Shown: in pieces, positions 7,878 to 17,347 of the stretch
Position numbering within the stretch: the stretch's first letter is position 1
How the letters are laid out: each line of letters opens with the position of its first letter
Origin: Hymenobacter coccineus
GTDB taxonomy: Bacteria; Bacteroidota; Bacteroidia; Cytophagales; Hymenobacteraceae
Assembly (NCBI RefSeq): GCF_001816125.1
Contig: NZ_MDZA01000312.1
Coordinates: 17,918 to 81,917 of the forward strand
DNA length: 64,000 bases
Direction of reading: 5' to 3'
Made by a program: the position numbers and the translations under genes
Notes under the pieces: generated by a model
Told to the model about the DNA's origin: nothing
Database searches by the model: none
Seen by the model: only the letters and a program-made list of their open reading frames with translations

Positions 7878-8678
7878 TTGAACATCCTGATCGTTGAAGA
7901 CGAAATCCGCCCGGCCCGGTCCCTCGAGCGCCTGCTGCAAGAAGTGCGGCCCGAAGCGCAGGTAGTGGGCCGCCTGGAGTTCGTGGCCGATACCGTGGCC
8001 TGGCTGCAAGCGCACCCCGCCCCCGACCTAATTTTCATGGACATTCACCTGTCCGACGGCAGCAGCTTCGAGGTGTTCCAGCAAGTGGCCGTCACGTGCC
8101 CCGTCATTTTCGTTACCGCCTACGACGAGCACGCCCTCGAAGCATTCCAGGTCAACGGCATCGACTACCTGCTCAAGCCCATCACCCGGGACAGCCTCCA
8201 GCACGGGTTCCAGAAGTTTGACGCCCTGGAGCGGTACTACGCCGGCGCCACAGCCCCCGCGCCCGCCGCCGCGGGGGCCCTGCCCCACCTGCCCGAGCTG
8301 CTGCGCATGATGCAGCAGCTCAGTGGGACCCCGGCGTACAAAACGAGCTGGCTGATTCCCTACAAAACCAAGCTGCTGCCCATTGCGGTGCACGACATGG
8401 CGCACTTCGTCATTCACCACAGCCTCGTGAGCCTCACCACCCTGGACGGGCAGCAGTACACCCTGGACAGCTCCCTCGACGAGCTGGAAGCACAGCTCGA
8501 CCCCCAGCAGTTTTTCCGCGTCAACCGGCAGGCGCTGCTGGCCCGCCCCAGCATTGTGGCGCTGGAGCCCTACTACAACGGCCGCATGCTGGTGCACTTG
8601 CAGCCGCCCGCCACTGAGGCCGTCATCGTGCCGAAGCCACGCGTGGCTGAGCTGCGCAAGTGGCTGAGCGGCGGCTAG
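7878..8678 (+). CDS. LytTR-family response regulator
   Basis: A DNA-binding response regulator of 266 residues, partner of the kinase just upstream. The receiver domain begins NILIVEDEIRPARSL, with the phosphoacceptor Asp near residue 55 (FMDIHLSDGSS), the switch Thr/Ala region VTAYDEHALEAF and Lys in YLLKPI. An Ala/Pro linker (about 120-135) leads to a LytTR domain (about 165-266) with FRVNRQALLA. The start is a TTG at 7878, since no ATG or GTG fits the receiver domain; a TTG start keeps expression tied to the kinase by close coupling. A terminator follows at 8737. Confidence 0.93.
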   Translation: MNILIVEDEIRPARSLERLLQEVRPEAQVVGRLEFVADTVAWLQAHPAPDLIFMDIHLSDGSSFEVFQQVAVTCPVIFVTAYDEHALEAFQVNGIDYLLKPITRDSLQHGFQKFDALERYYAGATAPAPAAAGALPHLPELLRMMQQLSGTPAYKTSWLIPYKTKLLPIAVHDMAHFVIHHSLVSLTTLDGQQYTLDSSLDELEAQLDPQQFFRVNRQALLARPSIVALEPYYNGRMLVHLQPPATEAVIVPKPRVAELRKWLSGG

Positions 8679-8736
8679 GGCACCAGGGCAACGCGCCCCT
8701 TTTCCCAGGCCTAGCCGGGGCCCCCGCTGAAATCAA

Positions 8737-8780
8737 AAAACCCGTCTCCAAAACCTGTTAGGGCTCCGAAGACGGGTTTT
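8737..8780 (+). terminator. Terminator of the two-component operon
   Basis: AAAACCCGTCT (8737-8747) pairs perfectly with AGACGGGTTTT (8770-8780) around a 22-base loop. Confidence 0.75.
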
Positions 8781-8826
8781 GTTGTTGGCAAGGTTTGGCT
8801 GCTTACCGCGGCAGCCTACCCTAGTT

Positions 8827-8864
8827 GAATCGCCTGGGGCCTTTTGCAGGGCCCCAGGCAATTC
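8827..8864 (-). terminator. Terminator of the OmpA-family gene
   Basis: A 15-bp stem (8827-8841 with 8850-8864, one G-T pair) lies just past the stop of the minus-strand OmpA gene. Confidence 0.55.
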
Positions 8865-8870
8865 GGGTTA

Positions 8871-10466
8871 CTACTTCTTGCGGCGCACCGGGGCTTTCTT
8901 AGCAGGAGCCTTCTTTTTCAAGCTAGGCACCGGCTTGTCAGCCTTCATCATCTCAGCTACCGTGGGGGCGGCGCCATACTTCACCTCGGCAGCGTTGGTT
9001 TCGCCGGTGAGGTAAGGGTCGAAGTCCACGCGGCGGTTCTTAGCCTGGCCAGCAGCCGTCTTGTTGTCGGCAATCGGATGGGTTTCGCCGTAGCCACGGG
9101 CTTCGATGCGCTCGGCGGGGATGCCTTTGCTCAGCATGTAAGTGCGGGCCGAAGCAGCACGGTCATAGCTCAGTTTCAGGTTGTAGTTGTCATCACCCTT
9201 GCTGTCGGTGTGGCCAGCGATGCTGAGCGAGTAGTCGGGGTACTCGTTCATGATCTGCACCATCTGCTGCAGCTTGGGATACGACGAAGCCTTCAGGGTC
9301 GACTTGTTGAAGTCGAAGTTGATGTACTTCGTGGCCTCGTTGAGCACCTTCTTGGTCTCCGCCTTCATCTCGGGGCAGCCTTTGTTGCTGGCAGGGCCGG
9401 CACGGTCGGGGCAGCGGTCTTCGTAGTCAGCTACGCCGTCACCGTCGCGGTCAAGCGGGCAGCCACTGGCATCAACCTGCGCACCAGCGGGGGTGTTGGG
9501 GCACTTGTCGAGGTAGTCGGGCACTTTGTCGCCGTCGGCGTCAAGCGGGCAACCGCTGGCATCAACGCGGGTACCGGCCGGGGTGTCAGGGCACTTGTCG
9601 TCGCTGTCGGCTACGCCGTCACTGTCCGCATCGGGGCAGCCTTGCAGGGCAGCCAAGCCTTTCACGTCGGGGCACTTGTCTTGGTAGTCTGCCACGCCAT
9701 CGCCGTCCGTATCCACGGGGCAACCGTTCAGGTCAACTTTCACACCGGTTGGGGTGTCGGGGCACTTGTCTTTCTTATCCGACACGCCGTCGCCGTCGGT
9801 GTCTTTAGCTTTGCCGAGGTTAGCACGCACACCAGCGGTGAACTGCATATAACGGTCTTTCTTGTCCCAGAACGTGGTGGAGCTGCTGGTTATGCCATCG
9901 AGGTTCTCGTCCGAGGTCTGCAAGTAAGCCTGCGAGGCCTGCACGTAGAATACGGCCGACTCGCCCAAATGGAAGTCAAGACCACCACCTACCTGGCCCC
10001 CGAAGGAACCAAAGCGACGGAAGTTGTTGGGGGCCGTACGGGAAGCGTACCGGTCGGTCAGCACCCACGAGAACTGGGGCTCTACCAACAGGTAAGGGTG
10101 CAGGAAGAAGCTATCCTTGATCGGAGCCTTCAGCTTGAAGCCGAGGCCACCCTGGTACATCTGGGCCTTGAAGCGCTGGCCGGCGCTGTTGAACGTGCCT
10201 TCGTTCTGCGGAAAACGCAGACGAGTGTAGTCTAAGTCGAGGCGCAGGTCGAGCCAGCGGCCTACGTACCGGGTGATGTCGAGGCCACCGCTGTAGGGCA
10301 TGTTGTCCCACTTCCAGAAGGCGCTGCCTAGGTCACCTTTGTACTGGGTGGCGTTGGCATGCAGGCCAATGGAGGTTTTGCGGTCGGCCGTTTGGGCCTG
10401 AAGCTCGGGGGCGGCGGCAAAAAGCCCCACGCCCAACAGGGCGGCTTTGTAACAAAGGTGTTTCAT
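8871..10466 (-). CDS. OmpA-family outer membrane protein with TSP3 repeats
   Basis: 531 residues. A signal peptide (1-25, ending LQAQ) is followed by an N-terminal outer-membrane beta-barrel region (about 30-215). Next come at least five Asp-rich thrombospondin type-3 calcium-binding repeats of the form DTDGDGVxDxxDKCPDTPxG (about 220-355). A C-terminal OmpA peptidoglycan-binding domain follows, with YINFDFNKSTL, SIAGHTDSKGDDNYNLKLS and AKNRRVDF. A Lys/Ala/Pro tail ends KAPVRRKK. By family knowledge it ties the outer membrane to the wall. The usual NRRVE motif is NRRVD here, a mild change. It has its own terminator and a long upstream gap, suggesting a monocistronic, highly expressed gene. 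Confidence 0.93.
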   Translation of the reverse strand: MKHLCYKAALLGVGLFAAAPELQAQTADRKTSIGLHANATQYKGDLGSAFWKWDNMPYSGGLDITRYVGRWLDLRLDLDYTRLRFPQNEGTFNSAGQRFKAQMYQGGLGFKLKAPIKDSFFLHPYLLVEPQFSWVLTDRYASRTAPNNFRRFGSFGGQVGGGLDFHLGESAVFYVQASQAYLQTSDENLDGITSSSTTFWDKKDRYMQFTAGVRANLGKAKDTDGDGVSDKKDKCPDTPTGVKVDLNGCPVDTDGDGVADYQDKCPDVKGLAALQGCPDADSDGVADSDDKCPDTPAGTRVDASGCPLDADGDKVPDYLDKCPNTPAGAQVDASGCPLDRDGDGVADYEDRCPDRAGPASNKGCPEMKAETKKVLNEATKYINFDFNKSTLKASSYPKLQQMVQIMNEYPDYSLSIAGHTDSKGDDNYNLKLSYDRAASARTYMLSKGIPAERIEARGYGETHPIADNKTAAGQAKNRRVDFDPYLTGETNAAEVKYGAAPTVAEMMKADKPVPSLKKKAPAKKAPVRRKK

Positions 10467-11182
10467 AAATAAAGAGCTACGCGGTGTTTACGCAGGCTTT
10501 GTTTAGGTAAAAAAATAGGAGATATTTAGGAAGAAGTTTACCTATCCGATGATGCCGGTATAACCAGCGCAGAAGAGGTTTTTTTATACTAGTACGTTGG
10601 CCAGTACCAAAAGTGTCATTATTACCTTATCATTATCATCAGCGTTGGACTTAACAAATGTCTAGCTGGCAGTTACAATTTGATTTTTGGGCCCTCGATT
10701 GCCGCTGTGGCAGCGTTTTGGCTAGTGAAGGGATCTGGCCGGGCCAGCCGTGGCAAGCAGACAGGCGGGAGGGAGAAGAATAAGCCGGCAATTGCTAAAA
10801 GGCCGGGTAGCTCCATTGAACGGCGACAGACCAAACACGTTCGGGAAAATCACACCAATGACCCGAATTAATAGCCCAACGCACCCAATGCGCCCGTGAA
10901 TCGCCGCAATACCACTCCGAACGGATGCCACAAAAACGGCTTAAACGGCCGCGCAGTGGGCAAGCGCTGGGGGCCCTATTCGGCGTGTTGAAGGCCGGGC
11001 AAAGCCACTGAGCAGGCAGCGGCCCGCGGCCCGGTGGACCTAACGCTGCTGGCTGGGCTGGCAGTGCCGCCCCCAGCGCCAAGGGTACCCGCGCCGTTAC
11101 ATCCAAACCGAATGCCCTGCCGTATAGGGCCCTAGCCGCGCACTTGGCGCAGCTTTGCTTTCAAACCTCTTTCTTCTTTCTG
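10467..11182. other. Long gap between divergent genes
   Basis: About 715 bases between the divergent OmpA and fasciclin genes. The part next to OmpA (10467-10680) is AT-rich and probably holds its promoter and leader. The rest is GC-rich with only short open frames that lack family resemblance. I found no clean TAnnTTTG match, repeat or RNA fold that I would defend. Confidence 0.5.
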
Positions 11183-11896
11183 ATGAACACCAAGCACTTC
11201 CTCGCTACCCTCGGCCTCGCCCTCGCCTTTACCGCCCCTGCTTTTGCCCAAACCGAAGTATCGGACGGGGGCGACAAAGTGAAAACCACGCAGGACGGCG
11301 TCATGACCAAAACCAAGGTTGCCGACGACGGCAAAATGAAGGTGAAGGCCAAAACCGACGCCGGTGACCGCCTGAAAGCTACCACCAAGCCCCGCAAAGG
11401 CGAAAAGGGCGAAAAAGGCATGGCCATGGGCCAGGGCGTGATGGTGGGCGGCGCCATGATGACGCCCGATAAGGACATCGTGGACAACGCTGTGAACTCG
11501 AGCGACCACACCACCCTGGTAGCCGCCGTGAAAGCCGCCGGCCTAGTAGAAACGCTGAAAAGCGCCGGCCCCTTCACCGTATTTGCCCCCACCAACGCGG
11601 CCTTTGACAAGCTGCCCGCCGGCACGGTGGACAAACTGGTGCAGCCCGACATGAAGGATAAGCTCACCACCATCCTCACCTACCACGTAGTGCCCGGCCG
11701 CCTCACGGCCGCCGACTTGAAGGATGGCCAGACGCTGACCACCGTGGAAGGCGAAACCCTGACCGTATCGAAAAAAGGCAAAAAAGTGATGCTGACCGAC
11801 GCCAAAGGCGGTACGGCCAACGTCACCATTCCCAACATCATGGACTCGAACGGCGTGACTCACGTCATCGACACCGTGCTGATGCCAACCAAGTAA
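11183..11896 (+). CDS. Secreted fasciclin-domain (FAS1) protein
   Basis: 237 residues. Signal peptide [20 protein letters not shown] (cleavage near AFA-QT), then a Lys/Asp/Thr-rich charged linker to about residue 95. One FAS1 domain (about 96-235) follows, with the hallmark blocks [25 protein letters not shown] and the terminal [15 protein letters not shown]1 proteins are cell-surface adhesion or matrix proteins. The start at 11183 is chosen because the upstream in-frame codons break the signal peptide. A 19-bp perfect terminator hairpin follows. Confidence 0.92.
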   Translation: MNTKHFLATLGLALAFTAPAFAQTEVSDGGDKVKTTQDGVMTKTKVADDGKMKVKAKTDAGDRLKATTKPRKGEKGEKGMAMGQGVMVGGAMMTPDKDIVDNAVNSSDHTTLVAAVKAAGLVETLKSAGPFTVFAPTNAAFDKLPAGTVDKLVQPDMKDKLTTILTYHVVPGRLTAADLKDGQTLTTVEGETLTVSKKGKKVMLTDAKGGTANVTIPNIMDSNGVTHVIDTVLMPTK

Positions 11897-11912
11897 GCGG
11901 CTTTGCTTAGCA

Positions 11913-11956
11913 ACAGAGAGGGCCCCGCCGGTAATATCCGGCGGGGCCCTCTCTGT
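11913..11956. terminator. Perfect 19-bp hairpin between convergent genes
   Basis: Stem 11913-11931 pairs perfectly with 11938-11956 around TAATAT. It lacks a strong T-run but sits between the fasciclin and acetyltransferase stops, so it probably works in both directions. Confidence 0.65.
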
Positions 11957-11977
11957 ATAAGTACGATGCTGGGGCCC

Positions 11978-12256
11978 CTAGGCGGCCAGCACGTCGGCGT
12001 ATTCGGCGTGGTGGCGCTGGGCAAAACCGGCCATGAACGAGCACGAGGTGCGGGCTTTCAGGTGCTGGGCGCGGGCAAATTCCAGGCCGGCGCGGGCCAG
12101 CTCGTCGGCCACGCCCTGACCGCGCAGGGCTTCGTCGACGAAGGTGTGCACGAAGTCGATGACGCCGGTTTTGGGTTCTTCGTAAACCAGTTCGCCGGTG
12201 CCGCCGGCTTGGGTAGCGGTGAAGCGGTGGGCGGCGGGGTCGTGTTGAATGGGCAT
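11978..12256 (-). CDS. Small GNAT-like N-acetyltransferase (YjdJ type)
   Basis: 92 residues. Contains VIDFVHTFVDEALRGQGVADELARAGLEFAR, the short GNAT fold of the GCN5-related family represented by human GTLF3B and E. coli YjdJ; RGQGVA is the acetyl-CoA binding loop. The tail YADVLAA is typical. Acceptor unknown. I start at ATG 12256 (MPIQHDPAAHRF); upstream reading to 12361 adds residues without family match. It is divergent from the hydrophilic gene at 12399. Confidence 0.88.
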   Translation of the reverse strand: MPIQHDPAAHRFTATQAGGTGELVYEEPKTGVIDFVHTFVDEALRGQGVADELARAGLEFARAQHLKARTSCSFMAGFAQRHHAEYADVLAA

Positions 12257-12398
12257 AGGTAAAACAGTGAGGAACTGGGAATTAGGTGAGTAAATGTTGG
12301 GTTGGGAAGGCAGTAGATGAACGGCAGCGTCGGAATTGCGTAAACAGCGTAGAAATCCCACCCGCTGGGTGTTTATTCAGCTTACTTCTTCTTTCCCC

Positions 12399-12863
12399 AT
12401 GGATACGCAAGATTTGCCCAATACGTCGGCCCCTGACCAGCGGGAGCGCGCACAGGAAGCCCGCCTTAACCCCAACGACCCGGCCAAAGAGGCCTTGCCC
12501 TCGCCGCAGTACGGCGATTTTGGGAAGCCCACCGGCCCCGCCCCAACCGCTGACAAGCCGGAAGGCCGCAGCGGCTCGAACGACAACCCCGATGAGTTCA
12601 GCGAATTCCGCGACAAGAAAGAGGCCAAGTCTCACCCCGATGCGTTGGAAGACCAGCCCGGCCACGTAATGCAAAACCAGGACCCGGCGGGCGTAGCCGA
12701 GGCCCAGGCCAGCGGGGCCGAAACTGACGAGCTGCGCGCCGCCTGGTCGAAGGACGACCCGCGCTACGCCGGCGGTGGCTCGCACAACAAAGTATACAAC
12801 GAGACGCCCGACGAAGCAGACCGCAAGGCCCGCGATGCCGACAAGGCAGCCAACACTTTGTAG
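12399..12863 (+). CDS. Hydrophilic acidic protein of unknown function
   Basis: 154 residues, very rich in Asp, Glu, Pro, Ala, Gln and Asn, without Cys, signal peptide or membrane segment. It is probably disordered, like stress-related hydrophilins, but I do not recognise a family. The ATG at 12399 follows a CCCC leader as in neighbouring genes. A second acidic small gene starts 61 bases downstream, so the two may be cotranscribed. Two GGGGCCCC octamers (12882, 12896) lie in the gap. Confidence 0.72.
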   Translation: MDTQDLPNTSAPDQRERAQEARLNPNDPAKEALPSPQYGDFGKPTGPAPTADKPEGRSGSNDNPDEFSEFRDKKEAKSHPDALEDQPGHVMQNQDPAGVAEAQASGAETDELRAAWSKDDPRYAGGGSHNKVYNETPDEADRKARDADKAANTL

Positions 12864-12924
12864 GCTGACTGACCTTTCTACGGGGCCCCACACCCGGGGC
12901 CCCATCACCCCTTATTAACCTCCC

Positions 12925-13218
12925 ATGTCTCCCAATACCCCCGATGCCAACCAGCAGGAGCAGCCCGAAGAAAACGGCCTGTCCACCCCCATGCTCGACG
13001 CGGCCACCTACGGCCAGCAGCTTGATAATGATAACTTATCGGGCCAGGAAAAGTCCGACGAGATGGACGACTCGCTGAGCAACTACCAGCAGGAAATGGC
13101 CATCAGCGACCGTATAAACGGCGAGTTCGTATCGTCGGACCCCGATGAGCTACCCAAGGAGTTGACCGATCCTAGCGACCGCGCCTTCACCCTGCCCGAA
13201 GAGCAAACCCCCAGATAA
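12925..13218 (+). CDS. Small acidic hypothetical protein
   Basis: 97 residues, strongly acidic and hydrophilic (many Asp, Glu, Gln, Asn), no Cys, no membrane segment. Short motif-like parts are PMLDAATYGQQLDNDNLSGQ and SDPDELPKELTDPSDRAF. No family recognised. It follows another acidic hydrophilic gene and ends before a strong terminator, suggesting a two-gene unit. Confidence 0.7.
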   Translation: MSPNTPDANQQEQPEENGLSTPMLDAATYGQQLDNDNLSGQEKSDEMDDSLSNYQQEMAISDRINGEFVSSDPDELPKELTDPSDRAFTLPEEQTPR

Positions 13219-13235
13219 GCAGCAGCTTGATTGAT

Positions 13236-13276
13236 ATAAAAAGGGGCCCTGGCGCAATTGCCAGGGCCCCTTTTTT
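13236..13276 (+). terminator. Terminator after the two acidic genes
   Basis: A 16-bp stem (13238-13253 with 13260-13275) contains GGGGCCCTGGC and is followed by a T-run. Confidence 0.8.
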
Positions 13277-13300
13277 GTTGATTAAGAATTTGCCCAAGTC

Positions 13301-13394
13301 GGCGGTCATGCAGGGCGAAGCGAAGCATATTCACTGCGCCAGCAATCATTATAGTAAGCGGTAGAGATGCTTCGCTACGCTCAGCATGACGGCC
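13301..13394. repeat. Palindromic dispersed element, family B, copy at 13.3 kb
   Basis: Right arm GAGATGCTTCGCTACGCTCAG and the following GCATGACGGCC (13364-13394) match the copy at 59210-59241 closely. The left arm (13301-13330) pairs with it imperfectly. The AT-rich centre CAATCATTATAG resembles the other copies. Confidence 0.72.
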
Positions 13395-13435
13395 TTTTTA
13401 CGTTTAACTTAATAGTACTCTACCAGCCCCCTGCC

Positions 13436-15542
13436 CTACCACGCCCAGCCCACCTGGGCCCCGCCGTAGTAGCTGCGGCCGGGCGCGGGTTGAAAGAAGC
13501 GGTTGCCAAAGGCGTTCAGGTCGTTGCCGAGGCTGTAGCGGCGGTCGAAGGCGTTATCGAGGCCAGCGAATAGGTTGACGTCCAAGTGGCCGGCCAGGGT
13601 GCGGCGCCAGCCGCCACGGGCCCCGTACACCCAGTAGCCCACGGCCGCCGCCGAGTTGGCGTCGTTGAGCTGGATGCGGGCTTGGTGGCCCAGGTTGGGG
13701 CTGAGGTAGAAGCCGGTGCGCTCGCTGAAATCGAGGCCCGCGCTCAGGGTTTGGGGGGCCGTGCCGGGCAAGCGGTTGCCGCTGGCGTCGCCGCCCGCGC
13801 CCACGTAGGCGCTGCCAAAGCGGAAGTCGTTGTAGGCAAAGCTCGCCCAGGCGCGCAGGCCGCGGGGGCCTGGCCGGGGGCCCAGCCGCGCCCGCCGGCT
13901 GCCATAGCCAGCCGCTGAGGCCAGCTTCCACGCCGCGCTGGTGGGTAGCGCCGGCGTTGTTGAACACGGCGATGCCCTGAGCAGTGGTGCTGCTGGTAAT
14001 GGTTTGACGCAGCTCAAAATCGAACACGGCCACCTCGTAGCGCAGCCGGTTGGCGAAAAAAGCACCCCGGGCCCCTACTTCGTAGCTCACGCCGCGCTCG
14101 GCCTGCAAGCCGCCGTTTAGGCTGCCGTCGGAGGGCCGAATTTCTTCCACCGTGGGCGGCGAGAAACCGGCGCTCACGCTGGCGTACACCGAGGCGGCGG
14201 GGCTGAATTCCTTGAGCAGCGCCACCCGGGGCGACACCTCGGGGCGGAAGCTGCGCTGGAAGCGGTAGGCGTCGGGCCGGGTCAGGGCGTCACTCACGCG
14301 CTCGATGTTGTAGTGCAAGTGGTTGTAACTGGCGGCCACCGTCAGGAGTAGGCCAGCGGGCAGCTCGTAGTCGGCCTGCGCGAAGGCGAAGCCGGTGGTG
14401 GTCGTGATTTCATCGTCGTAGCGCAGGGCCCCGGGCGTGCCCGCCCGGTTGGCGTAGCTGCGGCCGTTCACGAAGCCAAATTGGTATTCGCCGCCGGCTT
14501 GCAGGCGCAGCACGCGCCCGGCCAGCGCGGTGCGGTAGCGCAGGGCCGTGCGCCCGCCCAGCCCCAGGCCGGTGTTGCGCTCGTAATCCACCAAGTACGG
14601 CGTGCGAATGGCCGTGCCACTGCCGTAGAGCGTGGTTTCCAGCCCCAGCGCATCTGAGAACTGGTACGTGTGGGTGAGGCCCAGCAGCGCCGTGCGCGAG
14701 GCGTAGTACGCCCGCTGGGCCACGGTGCCGGGCGCGGCGGCGGTGCTGGGGCGGGCCTGCCGCGGGTCGGCCTCGTACTGGGCGCGGGTGAGGCCCCCGG
14801 GTAGTTGGTAATTGATATCGGTGTACAGGAAGTGGGCCGCCAGGGTGGCTTTGTCGCCGGCGGCGGTGCGGGCGTCGAGGGCCAGTACGTCGCGGCGCAG
14901 GGCACTTTGCTGGCGGTAGCCGTCGAGCTGTTGGTGGGCGTACTGGGCGCGCACGGCGCTGGTGGGGCCCGCGGCTTCGGCGGTGGCGCCGTAGCGCAGC
15001 AGGCCGTAGCTGCCCACAGTAGCCCCGGCGCTGGCGCGAGCGGTGCCAGCGGCCACGGCGGGCGTTTCGAACAGGGCCACGCCGCCGGTGCCGGCCCCGT
15101 ACACGCTGCCGCCGGGGCCCTTCACCACCTCCAGCCGCCCGATGATGGCGGGGTCGAGCAAGTTGAGGGGCGTGGTGCCGCCCGCGTCGGTGAAGGGAAT
15201 GCCGTTGTAGTAGGTCTTCACGTTGCGCACCCCGAAGGGCGAGCGCAGCGTGCTGCCCCGGATGCTGAGGCGGTAGCTGGCGGTGGCGCGCTCCTCCAGC
15301 CGCACGCCGGGCAGCGTATTCACGGCCTGGGTGAGGGCGGCGGGGTTGAAGCGGTCAATCGTCTGGGCATCAATGATGCCGATGGCGGCGGCGGTGCGGC
15401 GCAGCGGCAGGCGCTGGCCGTAGCCGGTCACGGGTACGTCGGGCAGGCGCACGGTGCGGGCGGTGTCGGGCAGCGGCGGGGCGGCGGTTTGGGCGCGGGC
15501 CCCCAGCGGGACCAGCAGCAACAGGAAGTAGCGAAGCGTCAT
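13436..15542 (-). pseudogene. TonB-dependent outer membrane receptor, one frameshift
   Basis: An outer-membrane active transporter for an iron complex or similar ligand. The upstream frame holds a signal peptide (MTLRYFLLLLVPLGARAQ), a plug domain with LPGVRLEERATASYRLSIRG and LEVVKGPGGSVYGAGTGG, and most of the barrel. The reading frame then breaks between about 13862 and 13905, a region with two G5 runs. The last strands, ending GRSYYGGAQVGWAW at 13436, are in the next frame (13436-14065). One extra base (or two missing) explains the break. The joined product would be about 701 residues, a normal length. The rest of the gene is intact, so this is either a recent mutation or a sequence error. 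No TonB or transport partner gene is adjacent. Confidence 0.85.
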
Positions 15543-15657
15543 AAGTAGTAGTAACAGTGGACAGGGCCCCGGGGCCCGATACGGCAATTTTCCGCCGTTC
15601 GCCGTCGTTGGCCGCATTAATTTCATCGCCGCCCTAAATTTAACGCGCCCCTACCCC

Positions 15658-16236
15658 ATGCACCTCTACCTACCGCGCCGCCACCGCCGCCCCCTGCTGT
15701 TCCCGCCGGGCCTGCTGGCGCTGGCGGGGCTGCTGTGGCTAGGCTGCGTGTCGCTGGGGCCTTGGGAGCCAGCGTTGCGGCAGTATGGTATAATTCAACT
15801 GACAATGCCGCTAATGCATCAATCGTCTAGTTCCTTGATACCCTTACGACTTCCACCCTCAGAAGTACTAAATACATTTCGCCCTTGGCACGATGTTGCC
15901 TTTACGGGAGATATAGAAGCTGACGCGCGTGAAAGGGTACGAGCAATTACTGCATTGCGCACAATTATGGCTCATTCTGGTCATGCAGGCGGAATGCGCA
16001 TACACTTCGCGTCAAATTCCCACTACCGAGATTTTGTGTTTGTAATTAATTTACTCAATCACCAAAATATCAAAAGATACTGGGTTGATAATCGCACAAA
16101 GGTCACAACTGTGTATGCTTTCACTACTTTGAAAGTAAAGTCTCAACCGAGCGACCTCAATAATTTGCCTGCGTTTTGTTGCGGGACCCGATTCACCTCA
16201 GAGCGCCCTGCACCCTCATTGCCCGTTTCCTTGTAA
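15658..16236 (+). CDS. Hypothetical protein with one N-terminal membrane segment
   Basis: 192 residues: a basic start (HLYLPRRHRR), one hydrophobic segment (about 13-35, LLALAGLLWLGC), then a soluble domain of about 150 residues. The domain contains LRPWHD-like FRPWHDVAFTGD and HAGGMRIHFA. The arrangement recalls small membrane-anchored proteins such as ExbD-like folds, but I cannot confirm that. Base composition changes sharply near 15780: the first 120 bases are GC-rich and the rest clearly AT-rich. That suggests a junction between old and foreign DNA, or an unusual gene. Confidence 0.55.
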   Translation: MHLYLPRRHRRPLLFPPGLLALAGLLWLGCVSLGPWEPALRQYGIIQLTMPLMHQSSSSLIPLRLPPSEVLNTFRPWHDVAFTGDIEADARERVRAITALRTIMAHSGHAGGMRIHFASNSHYRDFVFVINLLNHQNIKRYWVDNRTKVTTVYAFTTLKVKSQPSDLNNLPAFCCGTRFTSERPAPSLPVSL

Positions 16237-16446
16237 GTGAGATTCACGCAGATGTTGGGTAGCGCAGCATTCGCGTGAGTCCCAATAGGTCTACTTGAGA
16301 AAATTCTTAGCGTTGTAATGCAACGAGTTATACAATTCAAATAGGATGTACAGGTATTGTTTTCTAGTGCTGAGTAGTTACGGACCGAACGCACGGGCTA
16401 CGGGGCACAGATGTTATTTTGAGGCTACGTATCTATAGTTACCCGA

Positions 16447-17004
16447 ATGCCCGCCCTCCCGCCCGACCTGCGCAAAGCCTTATTCCAGCTGCCGCCGAAG
16501 GAGAAGGACCAGCTCCTGGCCCGCCTCGTGGCGCAGGACGCGGTGCTGACCGAGCAGCTAGCCTACCGCCTGCTGGAGGGCCCCGATGCGCTGGAAACCC
16601 GGCGCGCCGCCCTGCGCGCCCTGGTCGACGACCCGGTGCGGGGCTTCCACCACACGCCCAACGACTTGCTGGTGGTGCTGCGGCAGGTGCAGGCCCGGCT
16701 GGCCTACCACGCCAAAATCACCGACGATGCCTTTGGCGAGGCCGAGCTGAGCTGGCGCCTGCTGGCCAACGTGTTCCGGCACCAGGGCCCCACCGTGGCG
16801 CGGCTGCACGGCCCCACGCAGCCGCTGCTCCAGCACCTGGTGCGCCGCGCCCAGGAGGCCCTCCGGCTTAGCCAGCGCCTGCACCCCGACTACCACCTGG
16901 AGTTGGCCGCCACCGCCGGCGCGGTGCTGGGGGCCCTGTGGGAGTCGGGGGCCGCGCCGCTAGCCCGCGATGCGGGCCTGCCGCGCACCTGGGGCCCTGG
17001 GTAG
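16447..17004 (+). CDS. Hypothetical helical protein
   Basis: 185 residues, Leu/Ala/Arg-rich, predicted largely helical, no signal peptide, no Cys pairs, no membrane segment. Conserved-looking pieces are LPPKEKDQLLARLVAQD at the start and LHPDYHLELAATAGAVLG near the end. I recognise no family. Codon use is GC-rich like the neighbours, unlike the AT-rich DNA just before it. Confidence 0.7.
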   Translation: MPALPPDLRKALFQLPPKEKDQLLARLVAQDAVLTEQLAYRLLEGPDALETRRAALRALVDDPVRGFHHTPNDLLVVLRQVQARLAYHAKITDDAFGEAELSWRLLANVFRHQGPTVARLHGPTQPLLQHLVRRAQEALRLSQRLHPDYHLELAATAGAVLGALWESGAAPLARDAGLPRTWGPG

Positions 17005-17056
17005 CGTTTTCAGGGCCAGCGCAGTACCTTGGGTTTGCACCTTCCCACCCCGCGCC

Positions 17057-17347
17057 ATGCCCAACTCCGCCGCTGCCCCCGTTCCGCACCTTTCCGCCGC
17101 CGATTTGCGCCGGGCTCTTGACGAGCTAGACGCCAAAATCCACACCCTGCGCCAGCGCGCCCACGCCACGGCCGCCGGCTCGCCCGCCACCTACCTGGCC
17201 CACGCCGACGCCTTGGAGGCCAAGCGCGCCCGCCTGGCCGCTCAGCTCACAGAGCACGACGCCGCCAACCCGGCCGAGCCGGGGGCCTGGGCCAGCATCT
17301 GGCGCGGCATTGAGGCGCTACGCGAAGATTTGCGCAACATTTTGTAG
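17057..17347 (+). CDS. Small hypothetical coiled-coil protein
   Basis: 96 residues, rich in Ala, Leu, Arg and Glu. Two helices (about 12-35 and 42-65) look like an antiparallel coiled coil. The C-terminal part is SIWRGIEALREDLRNIL. The start at 17057 (MPNSAAAP) is preferred to an earlier ATG in the same frame. It lies 52 bases after the gene at 16447 and may share its transcript. Function unknown. Confidence 0.68.
   Translation: MPNSAAAPVPHLSAADLRRALDELDAKIHTLRQRAHATAAGSPATYLAHADALEAKRARLAAQLTEHDAANPAEPGAWASIWRGIEALREDLRNIL

Noticed and set aside
9400..9800. Tandem DNA repeat array
   Set aside because: The repetition encodes TSP3 calcium-binding repeats inside the OmpA-family gene; it is explained by the protein.
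10795..11106. A 103-codon open frame in the OmpA-fasciclin gap
   Set aside because: Many Cys, Trp and Arg in an irregular pattern, no start signal or family; treated as chance.
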